From positions 49,663 through 113,662 of the forward strand of contig NZ_JAIMIA010000005.1 of assembly GCF_019966495.1 (NCBI RefSeq): DNA of 64,000 bases. The letters run 5' to 3'. The translations under genes were made by a program, and so were the position numbers. The stretch comes from Tateyamaria pelophila. Its GTDB lineage: Bacteria; Pseudomonadota; Alphaproteobacteria; Rhodobacterales; Rhodobacteraceae. Numbering within the stretch: position 1 is the first letter of the stretch; each line of letters starts with the position of its first letter. The notes beneath the pieces were generated by a model, which did no database searches, was not told where the DNA came from, and saw only the letters and a list, made by a program, of their open reading frames with translations. This document shows, piece after piece, positions 52,698 to 61,878 of this stretch.

Positions 52698-52875
52698 TTA
52701 TAAAAAGTGAGGGGGCCAGCCCCCTCGCCTGCGGCCTCCCCCGGAGTTTATCTGGCAAGATGAAGTCGGATCAGAATTGCCATTTAAAGGGCCCGACAGT
52801 TCCGCGCCCATAACATCACGAACTTGAGCGAAACACCCAAGAAAATTCGGATGGATTTTCTTGGGTCACACGGCT

Positions 52876-53520
52876 TTAACGCGGCAGTGCGGCGGCATCC
52901 CGTGCAAGTGCTTCGATCCCGGCCCAATCGCCCGCCAGCACCTTATCCTTGGGTGCAACCCAACTGCCGCCCGCGCAGATTACGGTTGGCAGGCTCAGAT
53001 AGCTTTCTGCATTTTCGAGACTAACGCCGCCGGTGGGGCAAAACGAAATCTGTGGCAACGGCGCACCGATCGCCTTCAATGCAGGGGCACCACCTGAAGC
53101 CTCCGCGGGAAAAAACTTCAGCATGTCGTAGCCGCGCGCCAGAAGAGCCATCGCTTCGGTTGCCGTCGCAGCGCCGGGCAGAAGCGGGAGTTCCTCGGCT
53201 TCGCAGGCGGCAATCAATGCGTCCGTCGCGCCGGGAGAAACACCAAATTTTGCGCCCGCCTCTTTGGCATTTCTGACATCATCCGGCGTGACCAACGTGC
53301 CTGCACCAACGACACCGCCGGGAACGGCAGCCATCGCTGCGATGACTTCCAGAGCGGCGGGCGTACGCAGTGTCACCTCCAGGGCGGGCAAACCACCCGC
53401 AATCAGCGCTTCAGCCAGCGGACGCGCGTGACTCACATCATCAACGACCAGAACGGGCACAATCGGAGCCAACTCACAGATTTCGCGCGCATGTGCGGCG
53501 GCGGCTTTTGCAGTCATCAT
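52876..53520 (-). CDS. eda: KDPG/KHG aldolase
   Basis: 214 residues, TIM-barrel class I aldolase. PVLVVDDVSHARPLAEALIAGG and ALEVTLRTPAAL near the start, GAGTL, and the Schiff-base Lys in YDMLKFFPAEASGG. Splits 2-keto-3-deoxy-6-phosphogluconate to pyruvate and glyceraldehyde 3-phosphate. Two bases after edd; this pair is the Entner-Doudoroff pathway. Confidence 0.96.
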   Translation of the reverse strand: MMTAKAAAAHAREICELAPIVPVLVVDDVSHARPLAEALIAGGLPALEVTLRTPAALEVIAAMAAVPGGVVGAGTLVTPDDVRNAKEAGAKFGVSPGATDALIAACEAEELPLLPGAATATEAMALLARGYDMLKFFPAEASGGAPALKAIGAPLPQISFCPTGGVSLENAESYLSLPTVICAGGSWVAPKDKVLAGDWAGIEALARDAAALPR

Positions 53521-53522
53521 TG

Positions 53523-55334
53523 TCAGAAATCTCCAAATACGGTTGCACCGGTGTTGGCCGATCCCACAGCCCCACGGAACGTCGAAAACAGCTCGCGCCC
53601 GACGCCCCAGGTGTTGTTTTCAAGATTAGCGGTCGCGTGAGGGCGCTCCAAGACACCTTCGGTTATGATCTGCAATACACCAGCCTCGGCGTCCACGCGC
53701 AAGACATCACCGTCTCGCAATTGGGCAATCGGGCCCCCATCCAACGCTTCCGGGCAGACGTGTATCGCTGAAGGTACCTTGCCAGAGGCACCAGACATGC
53801 GGCCATCCGTGACCAGCGCCACCTTTTGCCCGCGCCCTTGCAAGATCCCCAAGAGTGGCGTCAGGCTATGGAGTTCTGGCATCCCGTTCGCCTTCGGTCC
53901 CTGAAAGCGGACCACGATAATCGTATCGCCGGTGAACTCGCCCGCTTTGAAAGCCGCTTTCACGGCGTCCTGATCATGGAACACACGGCAAGGCGCCTCG
54001 ACCTTCCGATGTTCGGGTGCCACGGCAGAAACCTTCATCACACCCGTTCCCAGTGAGCCTATCAAACGGCTCAACCCGCCAGTGTCCTGAAAAGGGTCCG
54101 TGGCTGGGCGCAAAATACCTGTGTTGAGGCTTTCTCCGGAGCCCGGAGTCCAATTCAGCGCACCATCTACCAGCTTGGGTTCAGCCGTATAATTTTCCAG
54201 CCCGTCGCCGGCGACGGTTTTGGTATCGTCGTGCAACAGCCCGGCATTCAGCAACTGACCGATCATAAAGCCCAAACCGCCGGCGGCGTGGAACTGGTTC
54301 ACGTCTGCCATTCCGTTTGGATAAACGCGGGCGATCAGCGGCGTCACTTCCGAGAGGTCACAGAAATCTTCCCAATCCAGAATGATACCGCCAGCGCGCG
54401 CCATGGCGATCAGGTGGATCAGCAGGTTGGTCGAGCCACCCGTGGCGTTCAGACCAACAATACCGTTCACAAAGGCCTTTTCATCCAGAACATCGCAAAC
54501 GGGCGTGTAGTGGTTACCCAGGGCGGACAAGGACAGCGCGCGCTTGGCCCCCTCGACAGTCAAGGCGTCGCGCAAATCGGTATTCGGATTGACAAAGGAT
54601 GAACCCGGCAAATGAAGTCCCATGAACTCCATCAACATCTGATTGGTGTTGGCCGTTCCATAAAACGTGCAAGTTCCGGGACCATGATAGGCAGCCATTT
54701 CGGCGGCCAGAAGCTCTTCGCGGGAGGCTTTGCCCTCGGCAAAGCGCTGGCGGACCTTGGCCTTTTCGTCATTGGGCAAACCGCTGACCATCGGCCCGGC
54801 GGGCAGGAAGACGGCAGGCAAATGGCCGAAGCTTTGGGCGGCGATGATCAGACCCGGAACGATTTTGTCGCAAACACCTAAATAGACGACCGCGTCAAAG
54901 GTATTGTGACTGAGCGCGACGCCCGTCGCGAGGGCGATCACGTCGCGGGAGAACAGACTGAGCTCCATACCCGCCTCACCCTGGGTGACTCCATCGCACA
55001 TGGCAGGCACGCCGCCTGCAACTTGTGCCGTGCCGCCGGCGGCACGTATCGCATCGCGGATCAACGTGGGATAACGTTCGAACGGTTGGTGGGCGGACAG
55101 CATGTCATTATAGGCTGTCACGATCCCCAGATTTCCGACCGACGCTTCGGCCAGACGGCCCTGGTCCGGACCTGCGGCGGCAAAGGCGTGCGCCTGACCA
55201 CTACATGACAAATGTGCGCGCGCCGGGCCTTGAGACTTGGCCGCTGCCATCCGGTCCAGATAGCGGCGACGGCTTGGGGCGCTGCGTTCGATAACACGCT
55301 CTGTGACGCGTTCCAGCATTGGGTGCAGAGGCAT
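53523..55334 (-). CDS. edd: Phosphogluconate dehydratase
   Basis: 603 residues, IlvD/Edd family. The iron-sulfur Cys motifs are [10 protein letters not shown] and [46 protein letters not shown] and [18 protein letters not shown] are family blocks. Dehydrates 6-phosphogluconate to KDPG. ATG at 55334; an upstream palindrome suggests control by a LacI-type regulator. Forms an operon with eda. Confidence 0.97.
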   Translation of the reverse strand: MPLHPMLERVTERVIERSAPSRRRYLDRMAAAKSQGPARAHLSCSGQAHAFAAAGPDQGRLAEASVGNLGIVTAYNDMLSAHQPFERYPTLIRDAIRAAGGTAQVAGGVPAMCDGVTQGEAGMELSLFSRDVIALATGVALSHNTFDAVVYLGVCDKIVPGLIIAAQSFGHLPAVFLPAGPMVSGLPNDEKAKVRQRFAEGKASREELLAAEMAAYHGPGTCTFYGTANTNQMLMEFMGLHLPGSSFVNPNTDLRDALTVEGAKRALSLSALGNHYTPVCDVLDEKAFVNGIVGLNATGGSTNLLIHLIAMARAGGIILDWEDFCDLSEVTPLIARVYPNGMADVNQFHAAGGLGFMIGQLLNAGLLHDDTKTVAGDGLENYTAEPKLVDGALNWTPGSGESLNTGILRPATDPFQDTGGLSRLIGSLGTGVMKVSAVAPEHRKVEAPCRVFHDQDAVKAAFKAGEFTGDTIIVVRFQGPKANGMPELHSLTPLLGILQGRGQKVALVTDGRMSGASGKVPSAIHVCPEALDGGPIAQLRDGDVLRVDAEAGVLQIITEGVLERPHATANLENNTWGVGRELFSTFRGAVGSANTGATVFGDF

Positions 55335-55384
55335 GAGCTCTCCTATCTTCTGATACGATTTGAGCGACTATAACACAGCAAGCA

Positions 55385-55398
55385 TGATAGCGCTAACA
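55385..55398. promoter_or_regulatory. LacI-family-type operator upstream of edd
   Basis: TGATAGCGCTAACA fits TGNNANCGNTNNCA, the central-CG palindrome of LacI/GalR proteins. It lies 51 bases upstream of the edd start, within the likely promoter. No LacI-family gene is in the window. Confidence 0.55.
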
Positions 55399-55512
55399 AG
55401 AACTGAGTGCAAACGATCGCACCGAAAAGGTTTTCCAGCGCTTTTCAATGGCACGACCACAACATATAGTGCCCAAAAAAATGCATAGCGGATGTGCGGT
55501 AAGGGGACAGTC

Positions 55513-56322
55513 ATGGCGCATATCATCGTCGTGGGCAACGAAAAGGGCGGTGCCGGCAAGTCGACGGTATCGATGCATCTGGCGACCGCCTTGGCCCGCA
55601 TGGGGCATAAGGTCAGCGCGCTGGATCTGGATCTGCGCCAACGCACATTTGGGCGTTACGTCGAAAACCGAGCCAGCTTTCTGGCGCAGGCTGACCTCGA
55701 TCTGCCAAGCCCGGATGTACACGACCTGCCGGAGATCGAGGCCGCGCGCCTCAAACCCGGCGAAAACATCTATGATCACAGGCTTTCGGCCGCCGTGGCC
55801 ACACTGGAGTCTGACAACGACTTCATCCTGATCGACTGCCCCGGATCGCACACGCGGCTGAGTCAGGTTGCGCATTCGCTGGCGGACACGCTGATCACAC
55901 CGCTGAACGACAGCTTTATCGACTTCGATCTGCTGGCCCGGATTGACGGCAATGGCGAGAAAATCCTGGGCCCCTCCGTCTATTCCGAAATGGTCTGGAA
56001 TGCGCGGCAATTGCGGGCACAGGCGGGGCTGAAACCCATTGACTGGATCGTCGTGCGCAACCGGATGGGAGCCCAGCGCATGGTCAACAAGGAAAAGATG
56101 GAGCGCGCGATCCTGATGCTGTCCAAGCGTATCGGATTTCGGATCGCACCCGGATTTTCCGAGCGCGTGATCTTTCGCGAGCTGTTCCCCCGCGGGCTGA
56201 CGTTGCTGGATCTCAAGGACATTGGCGTCAAGCAACTCAACATATCCAATGTAGCGGCAAGACAGGAATTGCGTGATCTTGTCAAAGCATTGCATCTGCC
56301 CGGCGTCGAAGCTGATTTCTAA
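55513..56322 (+). CDS. mipZ: Division-site positioning ATPase MipZ
   Basis: 269 residues from the ATG at 55513. A ParA/MinD-type ATPase with the deviant Walker A NEKGGAGKSTVSMHLA (residues 9-24), LDLDLRQRTFGRY and ILIDCPGSHTRLSQVAHSL. The sequence closely follows alphaproteobacterial MipZ, which forms a gradient from the ParB-bound pole and inhibits FtsZ. Seven in-frame codons upstream (from 55492) are less likely. Confidence 0.93.
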   Translation: MAHIIVVGNEKGGAGKSTVSMHLATALARMGHKVSALDLDLRQRTFGRYVENRASFLAQADLDLPSPDVHDLPEIEAARLKPGENIYDHRLSAAVATLESDNDFILIDCPGSHTRLSQVAHSLADTLITPLNDSFIDFDLLARIDGNGEKILGPSVYSEMVWNARQLRAQAGLKPIDWIVVRNRMGAQRMVNKEKMERAILMLSKRIGFRIAPGFSERVIFRELFPRGLTLLDLKDIGVKQLNISNVAARQELRDLVKALHLPGVEADF

Positions 56323-56359
56323 CGCAAAGCGGATGCAACCCGACCAAGTAACTGCACAG

Positions 56360-56791
56360 TCACCGGCGCCGCTGCGCCAGCGTCCTCAGCAGCGCCTTTA
56401 ACGTCAGCGCATCTTCTGTCGAAAACCCTTCCAGTAAGGCTGCATCGTATCGTTGTGCCACAGCGCACAAATCGATGTAAGCGGAACGCCCGTTCGCCGT
56501 CAGTTTCAGATGCTCGACCCGGCGATCCTCGACATCCCGATCACGGCTCAGAAACCGCCGCGCCTCAAGCTTGGACACGGCGCGGCTGATCTTGGTTTTG
56601 TGAAGCCCTGCACGAAATGAAATCTCGGACGCGGTCAACTGGCCATACATCCCAAGGTGAAACAGGACCCGCCACTCGTTGCGCAGCATCCCGTAGCGAT
56701 CCTTGTAAACCTGTTGAAACTCAAGGCTCGATGCCTCTGCCGCCTGGTTCAGGAGGTAAGGCAAGAATTGCTCAAGTTCGAAGTCAGACAC
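56360..56791 (-). CDS. MarR family regulator next to the homogentisate operon
   Basis: 143 residues. Winged helix [42 protein letters not shown] with helices on each side for dimerisation ([16 protein letters not shown]). Divergent from hmgA over 70 bases containing the inverted repeat TAGTT-N8-AACTA, so it is the likely local regulator, responding to an aromatic acid. The frame begins at 56791. Confidence 0.92.
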   Translation of the reverse strand: MSDFELEQFLPYLLNQAAEASSLEFQQVYKDRYGMLRNEWRVLFHLGMYGQLTASEISFRAGLHKTKISRAVSKLEARRFLSRDRDVEDRRVEHLKLTANGRSAYIDLCAVAQRYDAALLEGFSTEDALTLKALLRTLAQRRR

Positions 56792-56806
56792 ACTGGCACC
56801 GCTTGT

Positions 56807-56824
56807 TAGTTACAAAATCAACTA
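56807..56824. promoter_or_regulatory. Likely MarR operator between regulator and hmgA
   Basis: TAGTT, 8 bases, AACTA in an AT-rich stretch of the 70-base divergent gap. MarR proteins commonly bind such 16-20 base AT-rich palindromes. Inferred from position and symmetry. Confidence 0.5.
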
Positions 56825-56861
56825 TTACACCTGTGAAAAATTCCGCAAGGGAGTCCGAGAC

Positions 56862-58223
56862 ATGAATCGCCACACCAAACCCCACAACATGGTTCAGGCC
56901 CCATCCGGAGCAGGGATCACAGACGGCTACATGCCCGGCTTTGGCAATGATTTTGAGACCGAGGCCCTGCCGGGTGCCCTGCCCGATGGCATGAACTCAC
57001 CGCAGAAATGCAACTACGGGCTTTACGGGGAACAGCTCAGCGGCACGGCCTTCACGGCCCCCAGCCACCAGAACGAACGCACATGGTGTTATCGCATACG
57101 GCCATCGGTCAAACACTCGCACCGCTATGCCCGTACTGACCTGCCCTACTGGAAATCTGCGCCACATATCCCCGAGGATGTGACCAGCCTTGGGCAATAC
57201 CGATGGGATCCGCTGCCTCATTCCGATGAACCACTGAACTGGCTGACGGGCATGCGCACCATGACCACGGCCGGCGATGTGAATACGCAAGTCGGCATGG
57301 CCACCCACATCTACCTTGTTTCTGACTCAATGACCGACAGCTATTTCTACTCCGCCGACAGCGAGTTACTGGTGGTCCCCCAGGAAGGGCGGCTGCGCTT
57401 TTGCACCGAATTGGGCGTGATCGATCTGGAGCCTAAAGAGATTGCAATTCTTCCCCGTGGCTTGCTCTACCGGGTCCAAGTTCTCGAAGGCCCCGCACGC
57501 GGTTTTGTATGCGAAAACTATGGTCAGAAGTTCGAACTGCCCGGGCGCGGTCCAATCGGGGCCAACTGCATGGCGAACCGGCGTGATTTCAAAACCCCCG
57601 TGGCCGCATTTGAAGACGTCGAACGCCCCTCCACCGTCACCATCAAATGGTGCGGCCAGTTCCATGAGACCCAAATCGGGCACAGCCCGTTGGACGTGGT
57701 GGCATGGCACGGCAACTATGCGCCCGTCAAATATGACCTGCGGACCTATTGCCCGGTGGGGGCCATCCTGTTTGATCACCCCGACCCGTCGATCTTTACC
57801 GTTCTGACCGCGCCCTCTGGCGTGCCTGGAACCGCCAATATCGACTTTGTCCTCTTTCGCGAACGCTGGATGGTGGCCGAGAACACATTCCGCCCGCCCT
57901 GGTACCACAAGAACATCATGTCCGAACTGATGGGCAACATCTATGGCCAGTATGACGCCAAACCCAAAGGCTTCGTGCCCGGAGGGATGAGCCTGCACAA
58001 CATGATGTTGCCGCATGGGCCAGACAAAAATGCGTTCGAAGGCGCCAGCAACGCAGAGCTTGACGCCGTCAAGCTCGACAACACAATGTCCTTCATGTTC
58101 GAGACGCGTTTTCCCCAGCATCTGACGCAATTCGCAGCCCAAGAAGCGCTGCTGCAAGACGACTACATCGACTGCTGGTCAGACCTCGAAAAGAAATTCG
58201 ACGGCACACCGGGTAAGAAATGA
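56862..58223 (+). CDS. hmgA: Homogentisate 1,2-dioxygenase
   Basis: 453 residues, typical HmgA length. [50 protein letters not shown] (iron ligands His and Glu) and [15 protein letters not shown] (third His) are the family blocks. Opens the homogentisate ring to maleylacetoacetate. ATG at 56862. Its stop overlaps a 76-codon frame by ATGA; maiA and fahA follow. Confidence 0.98.
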   Translation: MNRHTKPHNMVQAPSGAGITDGYMPGFGNDFETEALPGALPDGMNSPQKCNYGLYGEQLSGTAFTAPSHQNERTWCYRIRPSVKHSHRYARTDLPYWKSAPHIPEDVTSLGQYRWDPLPHSDEPLNWLTGMRTMTTAGDVNTQVGMATHIYLVSDSMTDSYFYSADSELLVVPQEGRLRFCTELGVIDLEPKEIAILPRGLLYRVQVLEGPARGFVCENYGQKFELPGRGPIGANCMANRRDFKTPVAAFEDVERPSTVTIKWCGQFHETQIGHSPLDVVAWHGNYAPVKYDLRTYCPVGAILFDHPDPSIFTVLTAPSGVPGTANIDFVLFRERWMVAENTFRPPWYHKNIMSELMGNIYGQYDAKPKGFVPGGMSLHNMMLPHGPDKNAFEGASNAELDAVKLDNTMSFMFETRFPQHLTQFAAQEALLQDDYIDCWSDLEKKFDGTPGKK

Positions 58224-58450
58224 TCGATTTTCTGATCTCATCTTTGGGGATCGGCCGGGCTCTGGCCATGGTGTTTTCTGCCACGCTCTGGAAGTTACCG
58301 ATCAGTCTGCGCGAGACAGTTGGCGGCGGCAGCCGCACGGGTGAGCAACACATGCAACCCGGCGCCTATCCAATGTATCTGAGGCCCGACGCACGCGTGC
58401 ATTCTAAAACGCCAAGAGCGTGTACGTCCTCCGGAATGGCTTTCGGATGA
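58220..58450 (+). CDS. Small ORF (76 aa) between hmgA and maiA with ATGA overlaps at both ends
   Basis: The frame starts in the ATGA of the hmgA stop and ends in the ATGA of the maiA start. The N-terminal 30 residues ([20 protein letters not shown] and onward) are hydrophobic; the rest is polar and basic. I recognise no family. The sequence bridging the two genes is 223 bases with no other candidate gene. Junctions suggest translational coupling; composition of the C-terminal half is less convincing. Confidence 0.35.
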   Translation: MIDFLISSLGIGRALAMVFSATLWKLPISLRETVGGGSRTGEQHMQPGAYPMYLRPDARVHSKTPRACTSSGMAFG

Positions 58451-59097
58451 AACCTTATTCCTACCGGCGTTCCACCACGTCTTGCCGCTTGCGCGCAGCC
58501 TTGAACTTCAAGGAATTGCCCTACGAAACGGTGCCGGTTGATCTGATCGCAGGCGCTCAGTGCAGCCCGAAATCCACCGCGCTCAATCATGGGTGCGGCG
58601 TGCCCGTGCTGATGTTGGAGGATGGCACCGTCCTGACGCAATCACTGGCGATCCTGGATTATCTTCAGGTCGTGGCCACACCTAGGCTGCTGCCCGAAGG
58701 TCCGGTCCAGCGCGCCCGTGTCATGGCCTGCGCCCATGGTGTGTCTCTGGACATCCATCCGGTGAACAACTTTCGGGTGACCCAGCATCTGCGAAACACC
58801 CACGGCGTCACACCTGGAGAGACCAAGGTCTGGATGCAGCATTGGATGACCGATGGGTTCACCGCCCTTGAGGCCATGGTATCGCAAAACACATCCTTCG
58901 CTTTTGGCGAAACCCCAGACCTCGCTGATCTGTGCATCGTCGCACAAATCTACAACGCTCACCGTTTGGACCTCGACATGAAACCATATCCGCACCTCTC
59001 TTGGATCGAAGCGGCCTGCCTTACGGATCCGGCCATCAATGCAGCCCGCCCCGAAAACCAATCTGACGCACCACATTCAACGAAAGCCCCTGCATGA
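58447..59097 (+). CDS. maiA: Maleylacetoacetate isomerase (zeta-class GST)
   Basis: 216 residues from the ATG at 58447. The N-terminal YSYRRSTTSCRLRAALNFKELPY corresponds to the SSCxxxR motif of zeta GSTs, with Ser-Thr-Thr in place of Ser-Ser-Cys; the C-terminal half has the helical domain. Isomerises maleylacetoacetate to fumarylacetoacetate with glutathione. fahA starts inside its last codon (ATGA). Confidence 0.9.
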   Translation: MKPYSYRRSTTSCRLRAALNFKELPYETVPVDLIAGAQCSPKSTALNHGCGVPVLMLEDGTVLTQSLAILDYLQVVATPRLLPEGPVQRARVMACAHGVSLDIHPVNNFRVTQHLRNTHGVTPGETKVWMQHWMTDGFTALEAMVSQNTSFAFGETPDLADLCIVAQIYNAHRLDLDMKPYPHLSWIEAACLTDPAINAARPENQSDAPHSTKAPA

Positions 59098-60350
59098 CCC
59101 TGATGAAAAGCTGGGTGGAGAGCGCAAACACCGCCGACACTGACTTCCCCCTCAACAATCTGCCCTATGGCGTGTTTTCAACCCTCACGCTTGACGCGCG
59201 CTGCGGCGTCGCCATCGGGGACATGATCCTCGATATGCAAGCAGCCGAAGAGCAAGGGATCATCGACCTGACGGATGACCCGCTGTTCGACGTACCGTTC
59301 TGGAACGAAGTGATGGAGGAAGGCCCTGCGGTCTGGACCGCGCTCCGCAACCGGCTAAAAGACCTCTTGGCCGCAAACAGCAGCGATCAGGCACTGATCG
59401 CGCCGCTTTTGATCTCGCAAGCAGACGCAGAAATGCACATGCCGCTCGTTGTCTCCGAATACACGGACTTCTACGCCGGACGGCACCACGCAACGAATGT
59501 CGGAACCATGTTCCGCGGGGCGGAAAATGCACTGCCCCCGAACTGGTTGCATATTCCGATCGGGTACAATGGTCGGGCCTCCTCGGTCGTGGTCTCGGGC
59601 ACCGATATTTGCCGCCCCTGGGGTCAGCTGAAGTCACCGAACCACGAATTACCGGCCTTCCTGCCCTGCCGCCGGTTCGATCTGGAATTGGAAATGGGAG
59701 CGATCGTGGGAATGAGCTCTGACGGGCCAATTTCCGTAGACGAGGCGGACGGCGCAATCTTCGGCTACGTCCTGCTCAACGACTGGTCGGCGCGCGACAT
59801 CCAGGCGTGGGAATACCAACCGCTCGGTCCGTTTCAGGCCAAGGCCACAGCCACATCGATCAGCCCGTGGATCGTAACCAAGGCCGCACTCGAACCTTTC
59901 CGGACACCAACGCCCCACCGCGAATTCGAGCTGCTGGACCACCTCAAGGATACCGGGCCCATGCTCTACGACATTGACCTCGCGGTCACACTGGCCCCGC
60001 AGGGCAAGGCGGCAACGACAATCACCCAAACCAACTACAATGAAATGTATTATTCCGCAGCCCAGCAACTGGCGCACCATTCCAGCTCGGGTTGCCCCAT
60101 GAATGTCGGTGATCTGCTCGGCTCCGGCACCATATCGGGGCCGACAAAATCCGAACGCGGCAGCCTGCTGGAACTCAGCTGGGGTGGCAAGGAGCCCCTG
60201 ACGCTTGAAACAGGCGAAACGCGCACCTTCCTCGAAGATGGCGACACAGTCACCCTGCACGGCGCAGCCAAAGGCGACGGTTACAAAATCGGCTTCGGCA
60301 CCTGCACAGGCACAATCCTGCCCGCACTCAAAGACCCGTACGCCCGATGA
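59094..60350 (+). CDS. fahA: Fumarylacetoacetase
   Basis: 418 residues. The N-terminal SH3-like part (NLPYGVFST) and catalytic domain with SEYTDFYAGRHHATNVGTMFRG, LELEMGAIVGMSS and VLLNDWSARDIQAWEYQPLG are those of FAH. Cleaves fumarylacetoacetate to fumarate and acetoacetate, the end of tyrosine/homogentisate breakdown. Coupled to maiA by ATGA. Confidence 0.97.
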   Translation: MTLMKSWVESANTADTDFPLNNLPYGVFSTLTLDARCGVAIGDMILDMQAAEEQGIIDLTDDPLFDVPFWNEVMEEGPAVWTALRNRLKDLLAANSSDQALIAPLLISQADAEMHMPLVVSEYTDFYAGRHHATNVGTMFRGAENALPPNWLHIPIGYNGRASSVVVSGTDICRPWGQLKSPNHELPAFLPCRRFDLELEMGAIVGMSSDGPISVDEADGAIFGYVLLNDWSARDIQAWEYQPLGPFQAKATATSISPWIVTKAALEPFRTPTPHREFELLDHLKDTGPMLYDIDLAVTLAPQGKAATTITQTNYNEMYYSAAQQLAHHSSSGCPMNVGDLLGSGTISGPTKSERGSLLELSWGGKEPLTLETGETRTFLEDGDTVTLHGAAKGDGYKIGFGTCTGTILPALKDPYAR

Positions 60351-60443
60351 TCCTTCTTCATCTCGCCACATGAACTCCGGGGTCTGGGGCAGCGCCCCAG
60401 TCCACAACCAGAAGAAAACAAACGCTCAATAAAGGAGCCAAAA

Positions 60444-61394
60444 ATGGCCAAAGCCTTCGCCTCCCAAGGGGACATGACCGAAAAGAAAATCACCTTCGAG
60501 GAAGTGGGCAAGGACCTCTGGGCCTTCACCGCCGAGGGCGACCCGAATTCCGGCGTTATCATCGGTGACGCCAGCGTCATGATCGTCGAGGCGCAGGCCA
60601 CGCCGCGCCTTGCCAACAAGGTGATCGAAAAGGTGCGCGAAGTCACCGACAAGCCGATCACCCACGTCACCCTCACACACTATCACGCCGTTCGGGTGCT
60701 CGGAGCGTCGGCGTTCGGCGCACAACAGGTCATCATGTCGGATATGGCGCGTGGTATGGTGGCCGAACGGGGCCAGGAGGACTGGGACAGCGAATTCCAA
60801 CGCTTCCCGCGCCTGTTCGAAGGCCACGAATCCATCCCTGGCCTCACTTGGCCGACCACCACCTTCACCGACAAGATGACCGTTTTTCTCGGCAACCGCC
60901 GGATCGACCTGATGCATCTGGGCCGGGCGCACACCGCAGGCGATATCGTGATCCACGTGCCCGATGAAAACGTCATGTTCACCGGTGATATCGTCGAATA
61001 CCACTCCGCCTGCTATTGCGGCGACGGGCATTTCAGCGACTGGGGCACCACACTGGACACAATCAAGGCCTACAATGTCGACGCCATCGCCCCCGGGCGT
61101 GGCGACGCATTGGTCGGTCCCGAGATGGTCAACAAAGCCATCGAAAACACGCGTGATTTCGTCACCTCCACCTATGCCCCCGCCGCCCGTGTAGCCGCCC
61201 GCAACGGCACGTTGAAAGAAGCGTGGGACGCCGTGCGCGCCGAATGCGACCCCAAATTCAGCGACTACGCGATCTACGAACACTGCCTGCCCTTCAATGT
61301 GGCACGCGCCTATGACGAGGCGCGCGGCATAGCCCATCCCCGCATCTGGACCGACAAACGCGATATCGAAATGTGGGAGGCACTGCAGGCATGA
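60444..61394 (+). CDS. MBL-fold protein with altered metal motif
   Basis: 316 residues of the metallo-beta-lactamase fold. The usual HxHxDH reads HYHAVR (His79, His81 present; Asp and His replaced by Val83 and Arg84); the second His site (LGRAHTAGD) and the FTGDIVEYHSA strand remain. It could bind one metal only. Begins after AAAGGAGCC. Lies in the homogentisate operon, so probably acts on a pathway-related compound; not determined. Confidence 0.85.
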   Translation: MAKAFASQGDMTEKKITFEEVGKDLWAFTAEGDPNSGVIIGDASVMIVEAQATPRLANKVIEKVREVTDKPITHVTLTHYHAVRVLGASAFGAQQVIMSDMARGMVAERGQEDWDSEFQRFPRLFEGHESIPGLTWPTTTFTDKMTVFLGNRRIDLMHLGRAHTAGDIVIHVPDENVMFTGDIVEYHSACYCGDGHFSDWGTTLDTIKAYNVDAIAPGRGDALVGPEMVNKAIENTRDFVTSTYAPAARVAARNGTLKEAWDAVRAECDPKFSDYAIYEHCLPFNVARAYDEARGIAHPRIWTDKRDIEMWEALQA

Positions 61395-61483
61395 CGCCTA
61401 GCAATATGAATCTGCGAGCAGCGGCCATGAAAGCAGCAATCGTACTCTTGCCGTCTAACACAGCGGCTTATTTGACCAAATAG

Positions 61484-61666
61484 ATGGTGTGGGTGGTTCC
61501 GACTTTGGCTGCTGCAAGTTTCTTCGCAGGAACCATCCAAATTAACGGTGAAAGGATACAACGACGCGTTGACGAAGACAGCGAAGACACTGAAGAAACC
61601 GACTACCAAGAATACGACTATCAGGAAGTCACGGGCGGCTCAGGAACCGACGGAGGCGCAGATTGA
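61484..61666 (+). CDS. Small acidic protein (60 aa), uncertain
   Basis: MVWVVPTLAAASFFAGTIQI is hydrophobic, then an Asp/Glu/Tyr-rich tail (DEDSEDTEETDYQEYDYQEV). Directly preceded in the same frame by a 30-codon frame that begins in the MBL stop (61391) and ends in TAG just before this ATG. The stop overlaps the next start as TTGA. No family recognised. Confidence 0.45.
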   Translation: MVWVVPTLAAASFFAGTIQINGERIQRRVDEDSEDTEETDYQEYDYQEVTGGSGTDGGAD

Positions 61667-61878
61667 ACAAATACGGCCCCACCCGTGGTGATCTCAAATT
61701 CCGTCTCGCATTTTCAATTGTCGGACTGGTCCTGACTTCCGGTGCGTTGCATTACCGCGGCCTGCCAGATGGGCCCGGCGGGTGGGAGGCCATCGGCATC
61801 GCGACCCTCTTCTTTGGCGGCACCTTTGTTTGGACACTTTTCAAACTGATCCGAAAGGACCATCCAGATGGCTTATGA
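61663..61878 (+). CDS. Small two-helix membrane protein
   Basis: 71 residues from the TTG at 61663, overlapping the previous stop. Helices FRLAFSIVGLVLTSGALHY and GIATLFFGGTFVWTLFKLI, with the loop RGLPDGPGGWEA. Its end overlaps the start of the monooxygenase gene by 11 bases. The sequence looks conserved in kind but I do not know a function. Confidence 0.6.
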   Translation: MNKYGPTRGDLKFRLAFSIVGLVLTSGALHYRGLPDGPGGWEAIGIATLFFGGTFVWTLFKLIRKDHPDGL

